From positions 34,769,501 through 34,833,500 of the forward strand of contig OX485805.1 of the NCBI GenBank assembly GCA_950295325.1: a stretch of DNA of 64,000 nt, in the 5' to 3' direction. Positions 46,906 to 59,199 of the stretch are shown here, piece after piece. The translations under genes and the position numbers were made by a program. The DNA comes from Polytrichum commune (taxonomy: Eukaryota > Streptophyta > Polytrichopsida > Polytrichales > Polytrichaceae). Position 1 is the stretch's first letter. The number at the start of each line of letters is the position of its first letter. Under the pieces are notes generated by a model. It was not told the DNA's origin. It searched no databases and saw only the letters and a program-made list of their open reading frames with translations.

Positions 46906-49900
46906 TAGCAAGGGTTGCGACAATTCTTGACTCCATTTGCTTCTCTTTCTATGCCCCATACTCTCATATACGATGCTTAAAATTGCGAACGTCTCTCACT
47001 CTCCTTGCAAAAACAATGCTTAAATGTCTACAACATGCTTCATAAGCATGTACAAAAACATGTATAATCCTAATAGCAAAACAAGGCTCCTCATCCTCTC
47101 CTCCATTGTAACCATGCTTGTTGAATTCAAGGTGGAAACAAGTAAAAACAAGAAATGAGGTAAAGAGAAGACTACTGAAACCAAGATAATGGTCAAAATT
47201 ATTTTTTAAGAATTATATATATATACACACACACATATATAACTGACATTTTTGTGCATATATTAAAAAACTCAACACCTTCATTTTTTGGTCCATGATC
47301 AATCCTTTTGGCCCACATTCGGTTTACACCTAGTGAAGGGCCCAAGGCTTTTCAAATTGATTTTTTAAGAAGTTAGTGCATGGAAGTTGGACCATGAACT
47401 CAGACCATTGAAATATGCCATCGTACATGGTCCGACTTCATGGTCCATGGTGTAAACCGGCCCCGAGACAAAATAACTTGCAAAGTGTTGAGTTCCCTTG
47501 CAACGACAAGGCTCTTACTTTTAAAAAAAGTAATCAAACTAACTCCAATGCTTCTCACCATGTTTACTTATTCACAAACTATGGTCATAATTCAATAGTA
47601 GTTGCTCTATCAACCAAGACCTACTCAGACAATAATAAGATTCCAACTTCCAACTCAATTCCTTTGCTCTCTTCCCGAGAGTCGAGACAATTGCGTAGGC
47701 CAATACATTTAGAAAATGGTCACAAGCAGATAAAATTCATAAGAGACCGAGTCACAAAAAAACAAGGCTTTCACCCAACCAATTCAATTAGAGTATGGTG
47801 TGAGAACTTTAAACATCCAAAAAAAATCCACTCTCTTCACGAGAATATAAGCATTTAACCAAACATTTTGATCGAACCAATTGTCACAATCCTTTACTAA
47901 ACATAGGAGGCAACTACAAAAATGACAATTAGTTTACTGGAATAAGCAACAAATTGTGAATTATCTCCTCTTCCTCCCAAGGGACCACCCAATAGCCAAC
48001 CAGACAAACAAGATTGTTTGCTAGCTTTAAATGAATCCAAAGAACTTAACTTCATCAAGATAAGGGTTTCATACCTTGGAATTCACTCAAACAATGGTAT
48101 TTGAACAAATTTGCATATGCAAAATATCCACTCTTTTTTTGAGAGGATTTTTTTAGTCCAACCAATACTTGAGTCTTCTATAACTATACTGACTATGGCC
48201 TACACTGGGATATATGGGAGAGGACTAGCAAGTTCAACCCTTGAGGGGTGCCTCTGTCTATATCCATATTCCAACCTTCCCTTCACATATTTCACATGAC
48301 CATTTCTCCTTACTAAAATTCTTCCTACCCCTGGCCAATATTCATAATTCTTTACTTTTGGAACTACTAACCTCTTTTCACTAAATGAGTAATAATTTCT
48401 AGTTTTCCTCACTGATTCATAAAAGGAGTTTTAAACTACAAACTAGCCTAAATCTCAAAATTATCCCTTTTTGACAAGAAATGTGATTGGCAAGTAGCCA
48501 AACCCATACCTTGGGTTGGGTGGACCACGGAATCCTAGGAGTATAATCATAGCATCTTGTGAAATTTTACATTCCACGCTACACCCACGCTATAGTGTCA
48601 GCTTGATGATGTAAGAAGACCCTTACTTTGCAGAGTAATGCTGTAAAGTAGGAGACGAATATGAAGGTGTGAAGTGGCATCTATTAAAAAACCTAAAATC
48701 TTATTGTGTTGCCGCATGGCAATCTTATATTGATTGAGAACCATTGAAATCCCACCTAGAAATCACAGTTCGGCATCACAAATGATAAACCAGAAAGCAC
48801 GTTACAGTTCTAGTTGCTACTACAGATATGTGTCCAATGTTGGCAACACAAAACGAATAGAATCTTCGACATTTAATGCACAAGGAATCTTAAGATGTAG
48901 AGTTTTTAATATCAATCCTCCGTCCAAGTTCCCACTGATGCGCCTTCCGTGTACATGAGTTTATTTTGTGTGTAACTTATGGTGTGCCAAAGATTGGAGG
49001 ACACGGGAATAATAATCTCACTTTCGGTGATGGTTGTGTGGCATTAGTTTCCTCGATAATGTTGTGACCTTAAGATCAACTAGCCAAATTGTGTGAATCA
49101 CGTGTAGAGGTGGATCTGATCAGCAAAGATGTGATTCCTTTTGTTTGTTGCATAAGTTTAGAAGGAATCTCCAAATGTCCACAAGGATGTTTGGAATGTT
49201 AGAAAAGTACATAAGGGCTTCGAATATTCTATTCTCTCTATAATTATGACTTATCCCAAAGAAAAGAAAAGAAATTGAACTTCAGTTTTTATCACCAATG
49301 TGAATTTGAGCATGTTTGCTTTAGAGAGCAAGTACGGTCAAGTGTACGGAAAAAGTGCTATGGTATACTAAAACCATCATTTTTTGGTCAAATTTCTAAA
49401 AGTAGTAGCACATTGTTGTTTAATTTGGAATTTTTTCATGGTACTCTCTATTGTTGTGTTGGGTACTCAAATATAGAATACCAAGATGAGATCTACAAAA
49501 CTTTCCATTAAAAGTGATGCTCAAAAGGTAATGATTAAATGTAGTTTTGGATGTAGATTTCATGACCTTAAATATTTTGAAGTCGGATATCTTTCATATT
49601 CGTTGAACTCATTCTAAACTTGACGGCACCCATCCAAATTTTTGTAAAAAACACCGATTTAATGTAATTTTATCATATTTTTAACAATTTAATGTGTTCA
49701 ATATACCTACTTGCATACTACTTGCATCATCTTCTAAACTATGTAGACTTTTCTTGAAAAAAATTAATCAACATAAATTCCTTGACTTTGTAGATCAATG
49801 CGTTTTTTTCAAATGTTTATGAGTTTTTCCTTCACAAATTCATCGTTAGTATATAGTTTTGAATAACTTTCAATTAAACCTAAGCAGGGAACTGGAGTTG

Positions 49901-50400
49901 TGTAGATGGGAAGGAGGTGGTGAACGGACATCGCATGTCAATGTAAGAACATCGATGCTCCTTTTTTCTTTTCTTTCTGCCCTCGTATGAAATAATCTTC
50001 TCTCGCCATATTTCCTATATGAGGATCAACCATTTTTTTTTTCTACGCAAAGAACTGGATTAGATTATATGAATAGAAGAAGGATAATCTACCATTTCAC
50101 GGATGAAATATTCAGGAAACAAATCTTCCAAAACTATAGAATCTGGATGACATTGTCATCGTTGGAATGAATGTATCTACATTTGGATGTGGATGAAAAT
50201 ATCAATTATATGTGGTTAAATCACCCCAATAATTGTCGCCATTTCGGATATCCTGCAAATTTGAATGAATGGGCTGCTGGAAACTGACAATCTAGTCACA
50301 AGATAAACACAAGAAACTCCATAACCTCTGGGCCACTTGACACATCAAAAGCAAAAGCAAAACAAAAGCAAGTGGCTGCCATGCAGGCGGCTTCTAAGAC
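46906..50400. other. AT-rich intergenic DNA
   Basis: No gene is supported. Apart from the element at 47310-47466 and a (TA)/(CA) tract near 47,215-47,245, I see only unstructured AT-rich sequence. Confidence 0.5.
47310..47466. mobile_element. MITE-like element with CGGTTTACACC ends
   Basis: Left end GGCCCACATTCGGTTTACAC and right end GGTGTAAACCGGCCCC are inverted repeats. An inner imperfect pair, GTTGGACCATGAACT and TGGTCCGACTTCATGGTCCA, is also present. About 157 bp, non-coding. Confidence 0.6.
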
Positions 50401-50454
50401 ATATATAGACCAACGCCCATAACCTATAAATCTGAACTTTGAACTTGTGAAGTT
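50401..50454 (+). promoter_or_regulatory. Core promoter of the Bet v 1-like gene, severed by the copia element
   Basis: Two TATA-like boxes, ATATATAG at 50401-50408 and CCTATAAATC at 50422-50431, lie 25-55 bp before the copia insertion point. The sequence continues, beyond the element, into the Bet v 1-like gene: TTTGAACTTGTGAAGTT here joins CAACCATTTG at 55709. Transcription would be expected to start at about 50,430-50,460. Inference from position and sequence only. Confidence 0.5.
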
Positions 50455-50646
50455 TATTGGAAGATAGTGTTAGGTTGCAACGGTGACATTGTCCCATATG
50501 GGTTGTCTACGCTGGTCCTAACCCATACATATAAATAAAGGCATAAGGGGAGGAGCTAATCACTCTCTCCATTGTATGCAATCCTTGTGTGTTGTGTTCT
50601 ACCTTTCTACGCTGATGTCTTTGCTTTCTCCTCTCATTTCCCAATA
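50455..50646 (+). repeat. Copia 5' LTR
   Basis: 192 bp, starting TATTGGAAGATAG and ending CATTTCCCAATA (short inverted ends TATTGG/CCAATA). It has its own TATA box, TATAAATA, at 50530-50537. Confidence 0.95.
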
Positions 50647-50660
50647 GGTTATGGGCCCAC
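50647..50660 (+). other. Copia primer-binding site for a half initiator tRNA
   Basis: GGTTATGGGCCCAC directly follows the LTR. It is complementary to the anticodon arm of plant initiator tRNA-Met (GTGGGCCCATAACC, nucleotides 26-39 by direct count), not to the tRNA 3' end. Confidence 0.85.
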
Positions 50661-50889
50661 TTTGCTTTAGAGCTTAGAGATCAACTTAGGAGGAGGTAGG
50701 AGAGAGCCGGATCTGATCGGAGGCGATTTTGAGGTGTTTCAAGCTTTTGGTGGAGTTTTTGAGTTTTGGAGCACTTTTGGAGCGCCTTGGAGCATTCTTG
50801 GACACTTGGACCAGCGTGGAGGATACCTTAGGTTGAGGTTCATTGTATCTTGAGTGTTTACGTGAGATCGATTCGCATTTTGAGGGTTT

Positions 50890-51345
50890 GAGGTGATTAG
50901 AATTCCAAAAGGCTTAGTTGTGGCTTTTTGATGGTTATGTAGTTATTAAGCTTAGTTTTGGAGTGGAGAGGTGCTGACTTGAGAGATCCATCCATTCAAA
51001 ACTAACTTTGAGGTGTTTTGAATTCCAAAAGGCTTAGTTGTGGCTTTTTGATGGTTATGTAGTTATTTGGCTTAGTTTTGGAGTGGAAAGGTGCTGACTT
51101 GAGAGATCCATCCATTCAAAACTAACTTTGAGGTGTTTTGAGTTCCAAAAGGCTTAGTTTTGGCTTTTTGATGGTTATGTAGTTATTTGGCTTAGTTTTG
51201 GAGTGGAAAGGTGCTGACTTGAGAGATCCATCCATTCAAAACTAACTTTGAGGTGTTTTGAGTTCCAAAAGGCTTAGTTGTGGCTTTTTGATGGTTATCT
51301 AGTTATTTGGCTTAGTTTCGGAGTGGAAAGGTGCTGACTTGAGTG
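50890..51345 (+). repeat. 120-bp tandem repeat in the copia leader
   Basis: About 3.8 copies with an exact 120-base period, starting GAGGTG at 50890, 51010, 51130 and 51250. They contain TTCCAAAAGGCTTAG, TTTTTGATGGTTATGTAGTT and AGGTGCTGACTTGAGAGATC. Copies differ by only a few bases. It lies between the primer site and the gag start. Confidence 0.95.
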
Positions 51346-51459
51346 TGTGAGAACCTTGAATTAATTCCAAAGTTTAAAATCAAATTCTAAATTTTTTTCG
51401 AGGGTTTTTTAGCCCTCGTGGTACATTAAGTGAGTGGGAGCTTGCATTTGAGTTGCAAA

Positions 51460-54400
51460 ATGGCTTCTAGTGAGGGCGATGGCCACATCACGCTCGACAA
51501 GTTTGGCGGCGACAACTTCAACCTCTACAAGTTCAAGTTGGAGATGGTGATGTCCACCAAAGACCTTTGGGAGATCGTGGAGGGTTCGGAGTTGCCGCCA
51601 CCGTCCACGGCGAGCGACGAGGTCAAGAAGGCGTACGAGCGTCGATGCAAGAAAGCCTTCGCCATCATTGCCACGAGCTTGGTGGACAAGGATTTGACGC
51701 ACATCAAAGGGTGTAAAGGACCGGCGGAAGCGTGGAAGACGTTGTGCAACATCCACGAAACCAAAAGCTTGTCCAACATCTTGTTCATTAGGCGGAAGTT
51801 TTTCACCATCAAGATGGACGAAGGCGCCGACATCCTCGACCACATCAACAAGATAAAATCTCTCGCCGACCAACTCACATGCTTGGAGGTGCCAATGAAG
51901 GACGAGGATGTGGTCATGACCTTGCTCGATAGTCTACCGCCTTCATTCGACCATTTGATCACGGCGTTGGAGACGCGCCCCATGAAGGAGCTCACGTTGG
52001 ATTTCATCACCGCACGTCTCATGCACGAGGTGTCCAAGAGGAAGGAGAAAAAGCCTCAAGGAGACGATGCGGCCATGTTGTCCCGCCAACCTCGCACGTT
52101 CGACAACAACGAGAGGCGAGGTGACGGCCCGATGTGCTACAATTGTGGTAAGTTGGGCCACCTTGCTCGCAATTGTCGATTGAAACGCAAGGTGAATGCC
52201 AACGTCGCGAGGTCGAGCGATGATTTTGCATTTGTTGTGAGAGATGGGGCGTCTAAAACCTCCACCACTAGATGGATAGTTGATTCGGGGGCCTCGAACC
52301 ACATGACACCGCATAAGCAATTTTTCGACACGTACGAATCCATTTCGGGCCGTAAAGTGTTTATGGGTGACAATGGCATCGTAGAGGTCCTAGGCAAAGG
52401 CTCCATCCTAGTAGAAACACGTATGAAGGGTCGTGCATGGAGCATTAGAATGCACGACGTGCTTCACGTGCCCGACTTGCATTCCAACTTGCTTTCGGTG
52501 AGCAAACTCATATCGCGGGGTTTGAAAGTGCATTTCAACTCGTTGGGATGCGTGGTGAGGGCGAGCAACGGCGAGATGTTGGCCGTGGCATCGTTGGAGT
52601 CCAATTTGTACCAATTGGACACGAAGGTGATGCATGAGGCCGAAACGAGTTCTTTGGCGCATTCGGAGGCCAACTCACATCCTTTGGAGCTTTGGCACAA
52701 GAGGTTGGGGCATCTCAACGCCAATAGCGTGAAATCGCTCCAAACCATGGTGAGCGGCATGAACGTGCAAGCGGTGCCCAACGACGTGCATTCGTTCGCG
52801 TGCGAAGGATGCGTCCAAGGCAAGCAAGCGAGGCGTCCGTTTCCCACGGAGGGAGGCACCCGCGCCACCAAGATCTTGGAGCTCGTGCATTCCGACGTGT
52901 GCGGGCCGATGAAAACGCCGTCCATCGGAGGCGCAAGGTATTTTCTCACCTTCATTGATGATTTTTCGCGCAAGATTTGGGTGTATGTGCTCAAATCCAA
53001 AAGCGAGGTGTTGGCAAGGTTCAAAGAATGGAAAACCTTGGTGGAGAGGCAATCGGAACACGTAGTGAAGGTCCTTAGGACGGATAACGGCGGGGAATAC
53101 ATTTCTAAGGCATTCGATGATTTTTTAAGCAAACATGGCATTGCACGCCAAAATTCTTCACCTTACACGCCGCAACAAAACGGGGTGGCCGAACGGGCCA
53201 ATCGCACCATCGTGGAGATGGCGCGGTCCATGATTCATGCCCAACGCCTCGGCCACAAATTTTGGGCGGAGGCGGTGTGCAATGCGGTGTACGTGCGCAA
53301 CCGGTGTCCCACGAAGGCCGTGGAAGGTAAGACGCCCGAGGAAGCGTGGAGCGGGAGGATGCCGCACGTGTCCCACATGCGCGTGTTCGGTTGCGTGGCT
53401 TATGCGAAGGTGCCGGATCAAAGGCGAACGAAGTTGGACGCCAAGGGCGTCAAGTGTTTGTTCCTCGGATATTGCGAAGGCACGAAGGCGTACCGGCTCA
53501 TTTGCTTGGAGACTAAGAAAATCATCAAGAGTCCGGACGTGGTGTTTTTCGAGGACAAAACGCATTTGGAGGATTGTCCAAGTGGGAGCGTTGGCGAAAC
53601 ACCGGCGGTCAAGGTGGACATATCCGCCAAATCGGACGTGGACGAGTCGGAGGCCAACGGCGACGATCCTTTGGAGGACCTCGACATCGAGGAGGAGGAG
53701 GAGGATGCGGAGGCCAACATTCCGGCCACGAAATCCACTCGTAGCACGGAGGCATCGAAACTTGACAACGGTAAGAAACCCGCAACCAAAGCACCTCCAC
53801 CACCGCAACATAGTAATGAAACCATGGGCCATTCTAGGTATCCGGATAGGGCTCGCAAACCGCTCGGGGAATGGTGGAAGAACCACATTCCGCCGCCCCA
53901 AGACAAAGAGCATGCAAACATGGCAACCATCGGGGAACCTAGAAATGTGAGAGAGGCCATTCAATCGAGTGATGCGAGCGAGTGGGAGTTGGCTATGCAA
54001 GAAGAGTTCGAATCTCTCATTGCCAATGGCACGTGGGAGTTAACTCCGTTGCCGAAGGGCCGCAAGGCCGTGAAGTGCAAATGGGTGTTTAAAACGAAAA
54101 AAGATGCGAGAGGCGTGGTGGTTCGTTTCAAAGCAAGGTTAGTAGCAAAGGGGTGCTCGCAAGTGGAAGGCGTAGACTTTAGCGAAACCTTTGCACCGGT
54201 GGCCAAATTCAACACCATTCGAGTCATACTCGCATTGGCGGCGGCCATGGGCTTGGAGATACATCAAATGGACGTGAAGACCGCATTCTTGAACGGCGAA
54301 TTGGACGTGGTGATCTACATGGAGCAACCGGAGGGGTTCGTGCAAAAAGGCCGAGAGCATCTCGTATGCAAATTGAGGAAAACGCTCTACGGATTGAAGC

Positions 54401-55524
54401 AATCCGGACGAGCATGGTACGAATGCATTCACGTATTCTTCGTGAATAGAGGTTTTACGAGGAGCCATGCGGATCACTCGTTGTACATTTTGCAAACTTA
54501 CCAATATATTGTGATTATGATCATATATGTGGATGACCTCATCATTTTGGCGAGCGACGTGGACATGATCAACGAGTTGAAGGCTAGCCTCGAGCGCGAA
54601 TTCGAGATGAGCGACCTCGGCGAATTGCATTTCTTCCTCGGAGTCCATTTCGAGCGGGATAGGAGGACGCGCACCATCACCATGCATCAACGAAGCTACA
54701 TCGAAACCATTTTGGAGCGATTCGGCATGAGTGATTGCAAGCCCATCTCAACCCCGCTCGACACCAAGACCTCATTGGCGAAGCTTTCGGAGGAGGAATA
54801 CGAGGAACATTCACACGAAATGAAGGACATTCCGTATCAAGAAGCGGTGGGGTCGTTGATGTACGCAATGGTGGCCACAAGACCGGACCTCGCATTTGCG
54901 GTAAGCGTGGTAAGCCGCTATATGTCGAAACCGGGTCCGATGCATTGGATGGCGGTCAAACGGATCATGTGCTACTTGAAGGGCACCTTAGATATGAAGT
55001 TGCGCATCGGAGGCAATCATATTAACGTCAAAGGGTATTCGGATGCGGATTGGGCCGGCGATGTGGAAAACCGTAGGTCCACGTCCGGGTACGTATTCTT
55101 TGTTGGAGAGGGAGCCATTTCGTGGAATAGCAAACGACAACAAACGGTGGCATAATCAACAATGGAGGCGGAGTACATGGCCATGAACCGATGCACGAGG
55201 GAGGCCATTTGGCTAAGGCAATTAATGGAGGATGTAGGTTGTGTACAAGAGGAGGCCACTACCATCATGTGCGACAACCAAGGTTCTATGGCATTAGCTA
55301 AGAACCCAACCAACCATGATAGGTCGAAGCATATAGATGTGTAACACCATTTCATTAGAGAAAAGATTGAAAACAAAATTGTAAAGTTAGAATATTGTCC
55401 TACGCAATATATGGTAGCGGACATTCTAACAAAGGCTTTAGCGAGAGATAGGCATGAGGGGTTAAGTGAAATAATGGGGTTGAAGTACAATGCCACCTCG
55501 CAAAGTGGGAGTATTGGAAGATAG
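51460..55524 (+). pseudogene. Copia gag-pol polyprotein with two nonsense codons
   Basis: The frame opens at ATG 51460 (MASSEGDGHITLDKFGGDNF) and is open for 1,231 codons. In order it encodes a UBN2-type gag, the CCHC knuckle CYNCGKLGHLARNC (from residue 226), the protease motif WIVDSGASNHM (Asp275), the pre-integrase motif LWHKRLGHL, an integrase with FIDDFSRK and TDNGGEY, a reverse transcriptase with YVDD (1023-1026), and an RNase H with YSDADWAGD. A TAA stop at 55153-55155 interrupts the RNase H region and a second TAA lies at 55342-55344. After each stop the same frame continues to resemble copia RNase H, up to a stop inside the 3' LTR. This copy should therefore make a polyprotein lacking the end of RNase H. 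Most of the other frames here are shadows. Confidence 0.95.
55502..55511 (+). other. Copia polypurine tract
   Basis: AAAGTGGGAG immediately precedes the 3' LTR, as expected for the plus-strand primer. Confidence 0.8.
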
Positions 55525-55703
55525 TGTTAGGTTGTAACGGTGACATTGTCCCATATGGGTTGTCTACGCTGGTCCTAACCCATACATATAAATAAAGGCA
55601 TAAGGGGAGGAGCTAATCACTCTCTCCATTGTATGCAATCCTTGTGTGTTGTGTTCTACCTTTCTACGCTGATGTCTTTGCTTTCTCCTCTCATTTCCCA
55701 ATA
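55512..55703 (+). repeat. Copia 3' LTR
   Basis: 192 bp, identical to the 5' LTR except one base. Its TATA box at 55587-55594 points toward the Bet v 1-like gene, whose ATG is 125 bp beyond the LTR end. Confidence 0.95.
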
Positions 55704-55828
55704 AAGTTCAACCATTTGTATGTCCATCTATTTCCAAAGCCTAGTGTAAGTTTGAACTTGTGAAGGTCAACCAATTTTGCATCCATTTGTTTCCGAAGCT
55801 TAATTAGGTTCGATCAGACGTGATTAGA

Positions 55829-57904
55829 ATGCCGACCACGCCAGAAGGGTCGCTTGTGATTCCTGGGGCTCCCGAAACCCATTTCCAAGGTGTGAAGAAG
55901 TGCGATGTGTTGTTCCCAAAGGCCGTTCACTCACAAATAATGTCCCATTCCGAGCACCATGAGGGAGATGGTGGAGAAGGCACCGTTTCCACCTACGTTG
56001 TGCGTATGTGCCTCAACTTGTTCACTTCTCATGTTGGTTAGTTGGAGGTTCTGGTTCTTGTCCATTATAGGATCATCAACATGGCTTATGATTTTTGGCT
56101 ACAACATCATATTTTCCGGTTGCTTGTGAACATGTGTCTTCAAGCTGTTTGTTCTTTGTCCGTCACCTGACCAGGCACTGAGAGCCAAACATACGGTGGG
56201 TGTCTGATTAAGAAATGTAATAGGATATCACCTGCATGCCTTATATGTCTCAACTGGTGTTAATTGGAATCATAGTATGCAATGTTGAGATAAACCCGAC
56301 AAAATATTTGATACAGGAAGACTGTAGTCATAGTGTCCAAGATACAACCTAGATCTACTGAATCCTAGATGTATTCTCTGGTACGACTTGTGTTTCTTGA
56401 CTTGCTACAGAGATCCACGTACATACCAAGCTCACCTGTCTATCTAGATGCAGCAAGAGCAATTGTATTGTGTAAATTGGTATTAGCTAAATTAGAAGGG
56501 CAAGAAATACAATATACAAACACAATGATCATGTATCCTGTCAACAGTCCAACGCTCCTATAATCGTCGCTTCATCCTGTGAATTTCTTGCATTAGCAGT
56601 GAATGGGGAGAATCGACCGCATGCACTTCTAAGGCCAGGGCTAGACGCCCACCTCTTCGAGCTAGGCCCATCACTATTACGAAGGTGAAGAGGTTCTCAT
56701 AACAACATGACCAATTCGCGGTCTCCGATGCTAACTTTGAGGTCATTTAAAAAGGAAAGAAAAGAAGTGCATATGCTAGAGTCGAATTGATTGTGTTTGA
56801 ACCTCACTTCATAAGTGGTAGGGGTTCAACTAAGAGGTGGGCATCTAGCCCTAGCAAATACTGAATGGCATGCATATAGTTGTGAACCAATTGATGATTT
56901 GATTACATATCTTAAATCTATGGAATATGTTAACTTGAATCGTTGGGAGGGTGTACGTGATCCCTTAAAGAGAAAGAGAAAGAGAAAGAACATCCTCACT
57001 TTGGCGTCTTGTAATTTATGCATCTCAACACAAATATGATTTAAATGGAAAATTGTATTTTTTGCGATTCATGATTGCTAACTAGATGAGGCAATCCCTT
57101 TAGTTCCAATTTAACAACTACAAATGTAAGATATGGAGTCGGAAGTGCCCACAACATGGTCACATACCTTTAAGGTATATATGCGGGCGTCAATCGGATA
57201 CTAGTGTCGTGCAAATGTCTATATTTGAGTGGTATATGGCAAGATTCATAGTTAAGAGAAGAGACCCACATGATAAGTCTACACCAAATAGGGTCATTAG
57301 TTTCACCTTTAGAATATTAGAGTGAAATATTGCATTGACTCGCATATCCAAATTACTAAAATAAAGTCATTTCACTTTTTGGCACGTGGAGACATGTCGA
57401 ACCATCACGTGAGTGTGTTTCTTTACTAACTTAATGCGATAGCTTTTTTTGGTGGTAACTTTGGTCCAATATTGTAGTTGTTATCATAGTATAAGTAAGT
57501 GGTATAGATATTAGGATATGTTAGAGAACGTAGTGTTAGTCACACGAATGACCCTATTTAGTGCAAGTATTTCAAGTCTAAATTTGGAGGCTCGTAATTG
57601 TGTTGCAGATCCCCTTGATGGTGGCACCTTGACATTGAAGACGCTCATGGAAGTGTATGATGAAACTACGCACACTTATGTTATCAGTTTTCAAGGAGAC
57701 CTGAGGTACACTTCTCTGAAATTCACAATCAGGTTTTTGCCTGGCCCATCAGCCGACACCAGCACATTGACATATTTTGCAGACTACACTCCAATCAGCG
57801 ACGATACACCTCCCCCAGACAACCTCATTGACCTTGGGCCTCATTTGTTTGGAAACTTTGCTGCTCATGCAGAGGCACATTTGGCCGATCAACCCAAACA
57901 GTGA
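55829..57904 (+). CDS. Bet v 1 / PR-10-like (major latex protein-type) protein
   Basis: Two exons, 55829-56003 and 57609-57904, encode 156 residues, the usual length for this family of cytosolic proteins with a large hydrophobic cavity that binds or converts small ligands such as hormones, flavonoids or alkaloid precursors. Exon 1 holds the N-terminal helices and the glycine-rich loop EGDGGEGTV (family P-loop motif GDGGxGT). The single phase-1 intron, after the first base of a codon just past this loop (donor GTATGT, acceptor TTGTGTTGCAG), is in the position typical of Bet v 1 genes. Exon 2 carries the strands LKTLMEVYDETTHTYVISF, YTSLKFTIRFLPGP and a C-terminal helix with NFAAHAEAHL. There are no frame breaks. 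An upstream GTG-initiated frame exists, but ATG 55829 is the plausible start. Ligand and exact subfamily cannot be told. Confidence 0.8.
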
Positions 57905-58997
57905 ACATTTAATTCCAACAGTAATCTGGTTGTGTCCAGTGTGAAATCAAAAAATCTCGACAAAATGAACGAGGTATAGCTGGATTGAGAGTATACAGTG
58001 AGTATGATGCTCTGATAAATCAATCTCCAGGAGTTTGTTTGCTGGGAAGAGTGTTGGTGTGATTGATAGAGGTTTATATGGCATATAATTGTGGAATTTC
58101 TGTGAGGTTTTCAAACATGATGTTTGGGAAGCAGAACACTGAAGAAATACATGCACGCGCACACACTAGCTACTGCAGTGAGTTGCAGGGAGCTTGCTGT
58201 GCATGTGCCGCTGACTTTTAACAAATAAAGTGGAAGCAATTTTCTTTCAGTCATTTTCCCCTCACATACTAGCAATTTTTGTTATTGTTATGAATGGCTG
58301 CATCTTCAGTAATAAACTTGGAGCACTACTTAACTTTAAATGATAATCCACACTAACTAAAATGAAAGGTGTACCTATGAAGCATGGAATTGGAGAAGTA
58401 CGAAATCCCAACTAACCTACAAATGCCAAGCAAACTTCTCTTCAGATCAGTAACTCAGCTCCAAGTGATCTGGCCATTTTGGTGTTGATCAAGCAAGCAG
58501 ACGTGGAGGAGTGAGTTGTTGGGTGTTCTTGAATGATAACTCTTAAGAAATCGTTTGAAGCATTCATAGCCTTCGAGGAACGAGAAGGAGATGGCAACTT
58601 GGCTTTGTTAGCTAAAGGGCAGGAACTTGACTACGAGGCACAGGTGACAATGAGATGAATGGGAGTTATCACTGTGCTCAATATATAGACACTGTCCCAA
58701 CACCATCCTAGGGTCAATAGTTAACATCGTTATTGGGAGCGACTACATAATGGTTTCGAGAGGAAGAGAAATCTTCACTTTGACCTCTTGTGGTTTTCGT
58801 ATCTCAACTCCACTTCTGAAGCTTGAAATGACAATCTTTGTGATTGGCAATTGCTTACAAGTTCATGAGCTAAATCTTGATATGATCGAACAACCAATTT
58901 TTTTTGTGAAGTTACAAGTGCCCACAATGGAGTCGCATATTACAAAGATGTGGACCTTATGTGTTCATTCTTCCTTATCAAACACATATATTTGAGT
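57905..58997. other. 3' flank of the Bet v 1-like gene
   Basis: Probable 3' UTR in the first few hundred bases, with AATAAA near 58,224. No further gene is supported. Confidence 0.4.
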
Positions 58998-59199
58998 CTC
59001 GGGGGGGGGGGGGGGGGTTGCAGTGTGTTAAAAAGTTAAGGATATAGGTGCGAACAACCACTATTTTATAGGGGGGTATTACTTTCAATTCTCTTCTTTT
59101 TTTCACATGCTATCATTATGTAATTTTCTACTTTGGGTTAATAGAAAAATGGCTTGCATTACTTATAATTCTAAATTACCTAATATTCCATACCCTATA

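Larger units (their letters stand above)
50455..55703 (+). mobile_element. Full-length Ty1/copia LTR retrotransposon
   Basis: A 5,249-bp element with two 192-bp LTRs, a tRNA primer site, a polypurine tract and a gag-pol frame in copia order (protease, integrase, reverse transcriptase, RNase H). It is flanked by the 5-bp target duplication AAGTT at 50450-50454 and 55704-55708. The LTRs differ at a single base (C in the 5' LTR, T in the 3' LTR, in the motif GGTTG[C/T]AACGG), indicating a young insertion. The internal codons are GC-rich compared with the AT-rich flanks. Confidence 0.97.

Noticed and set aside
52137-54690. Long minus-strand open frames (up to 280 codons) inside the copia element
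   Set aside because: They are shadows of the GC-rich gag-pol frame and have no family resemblance.
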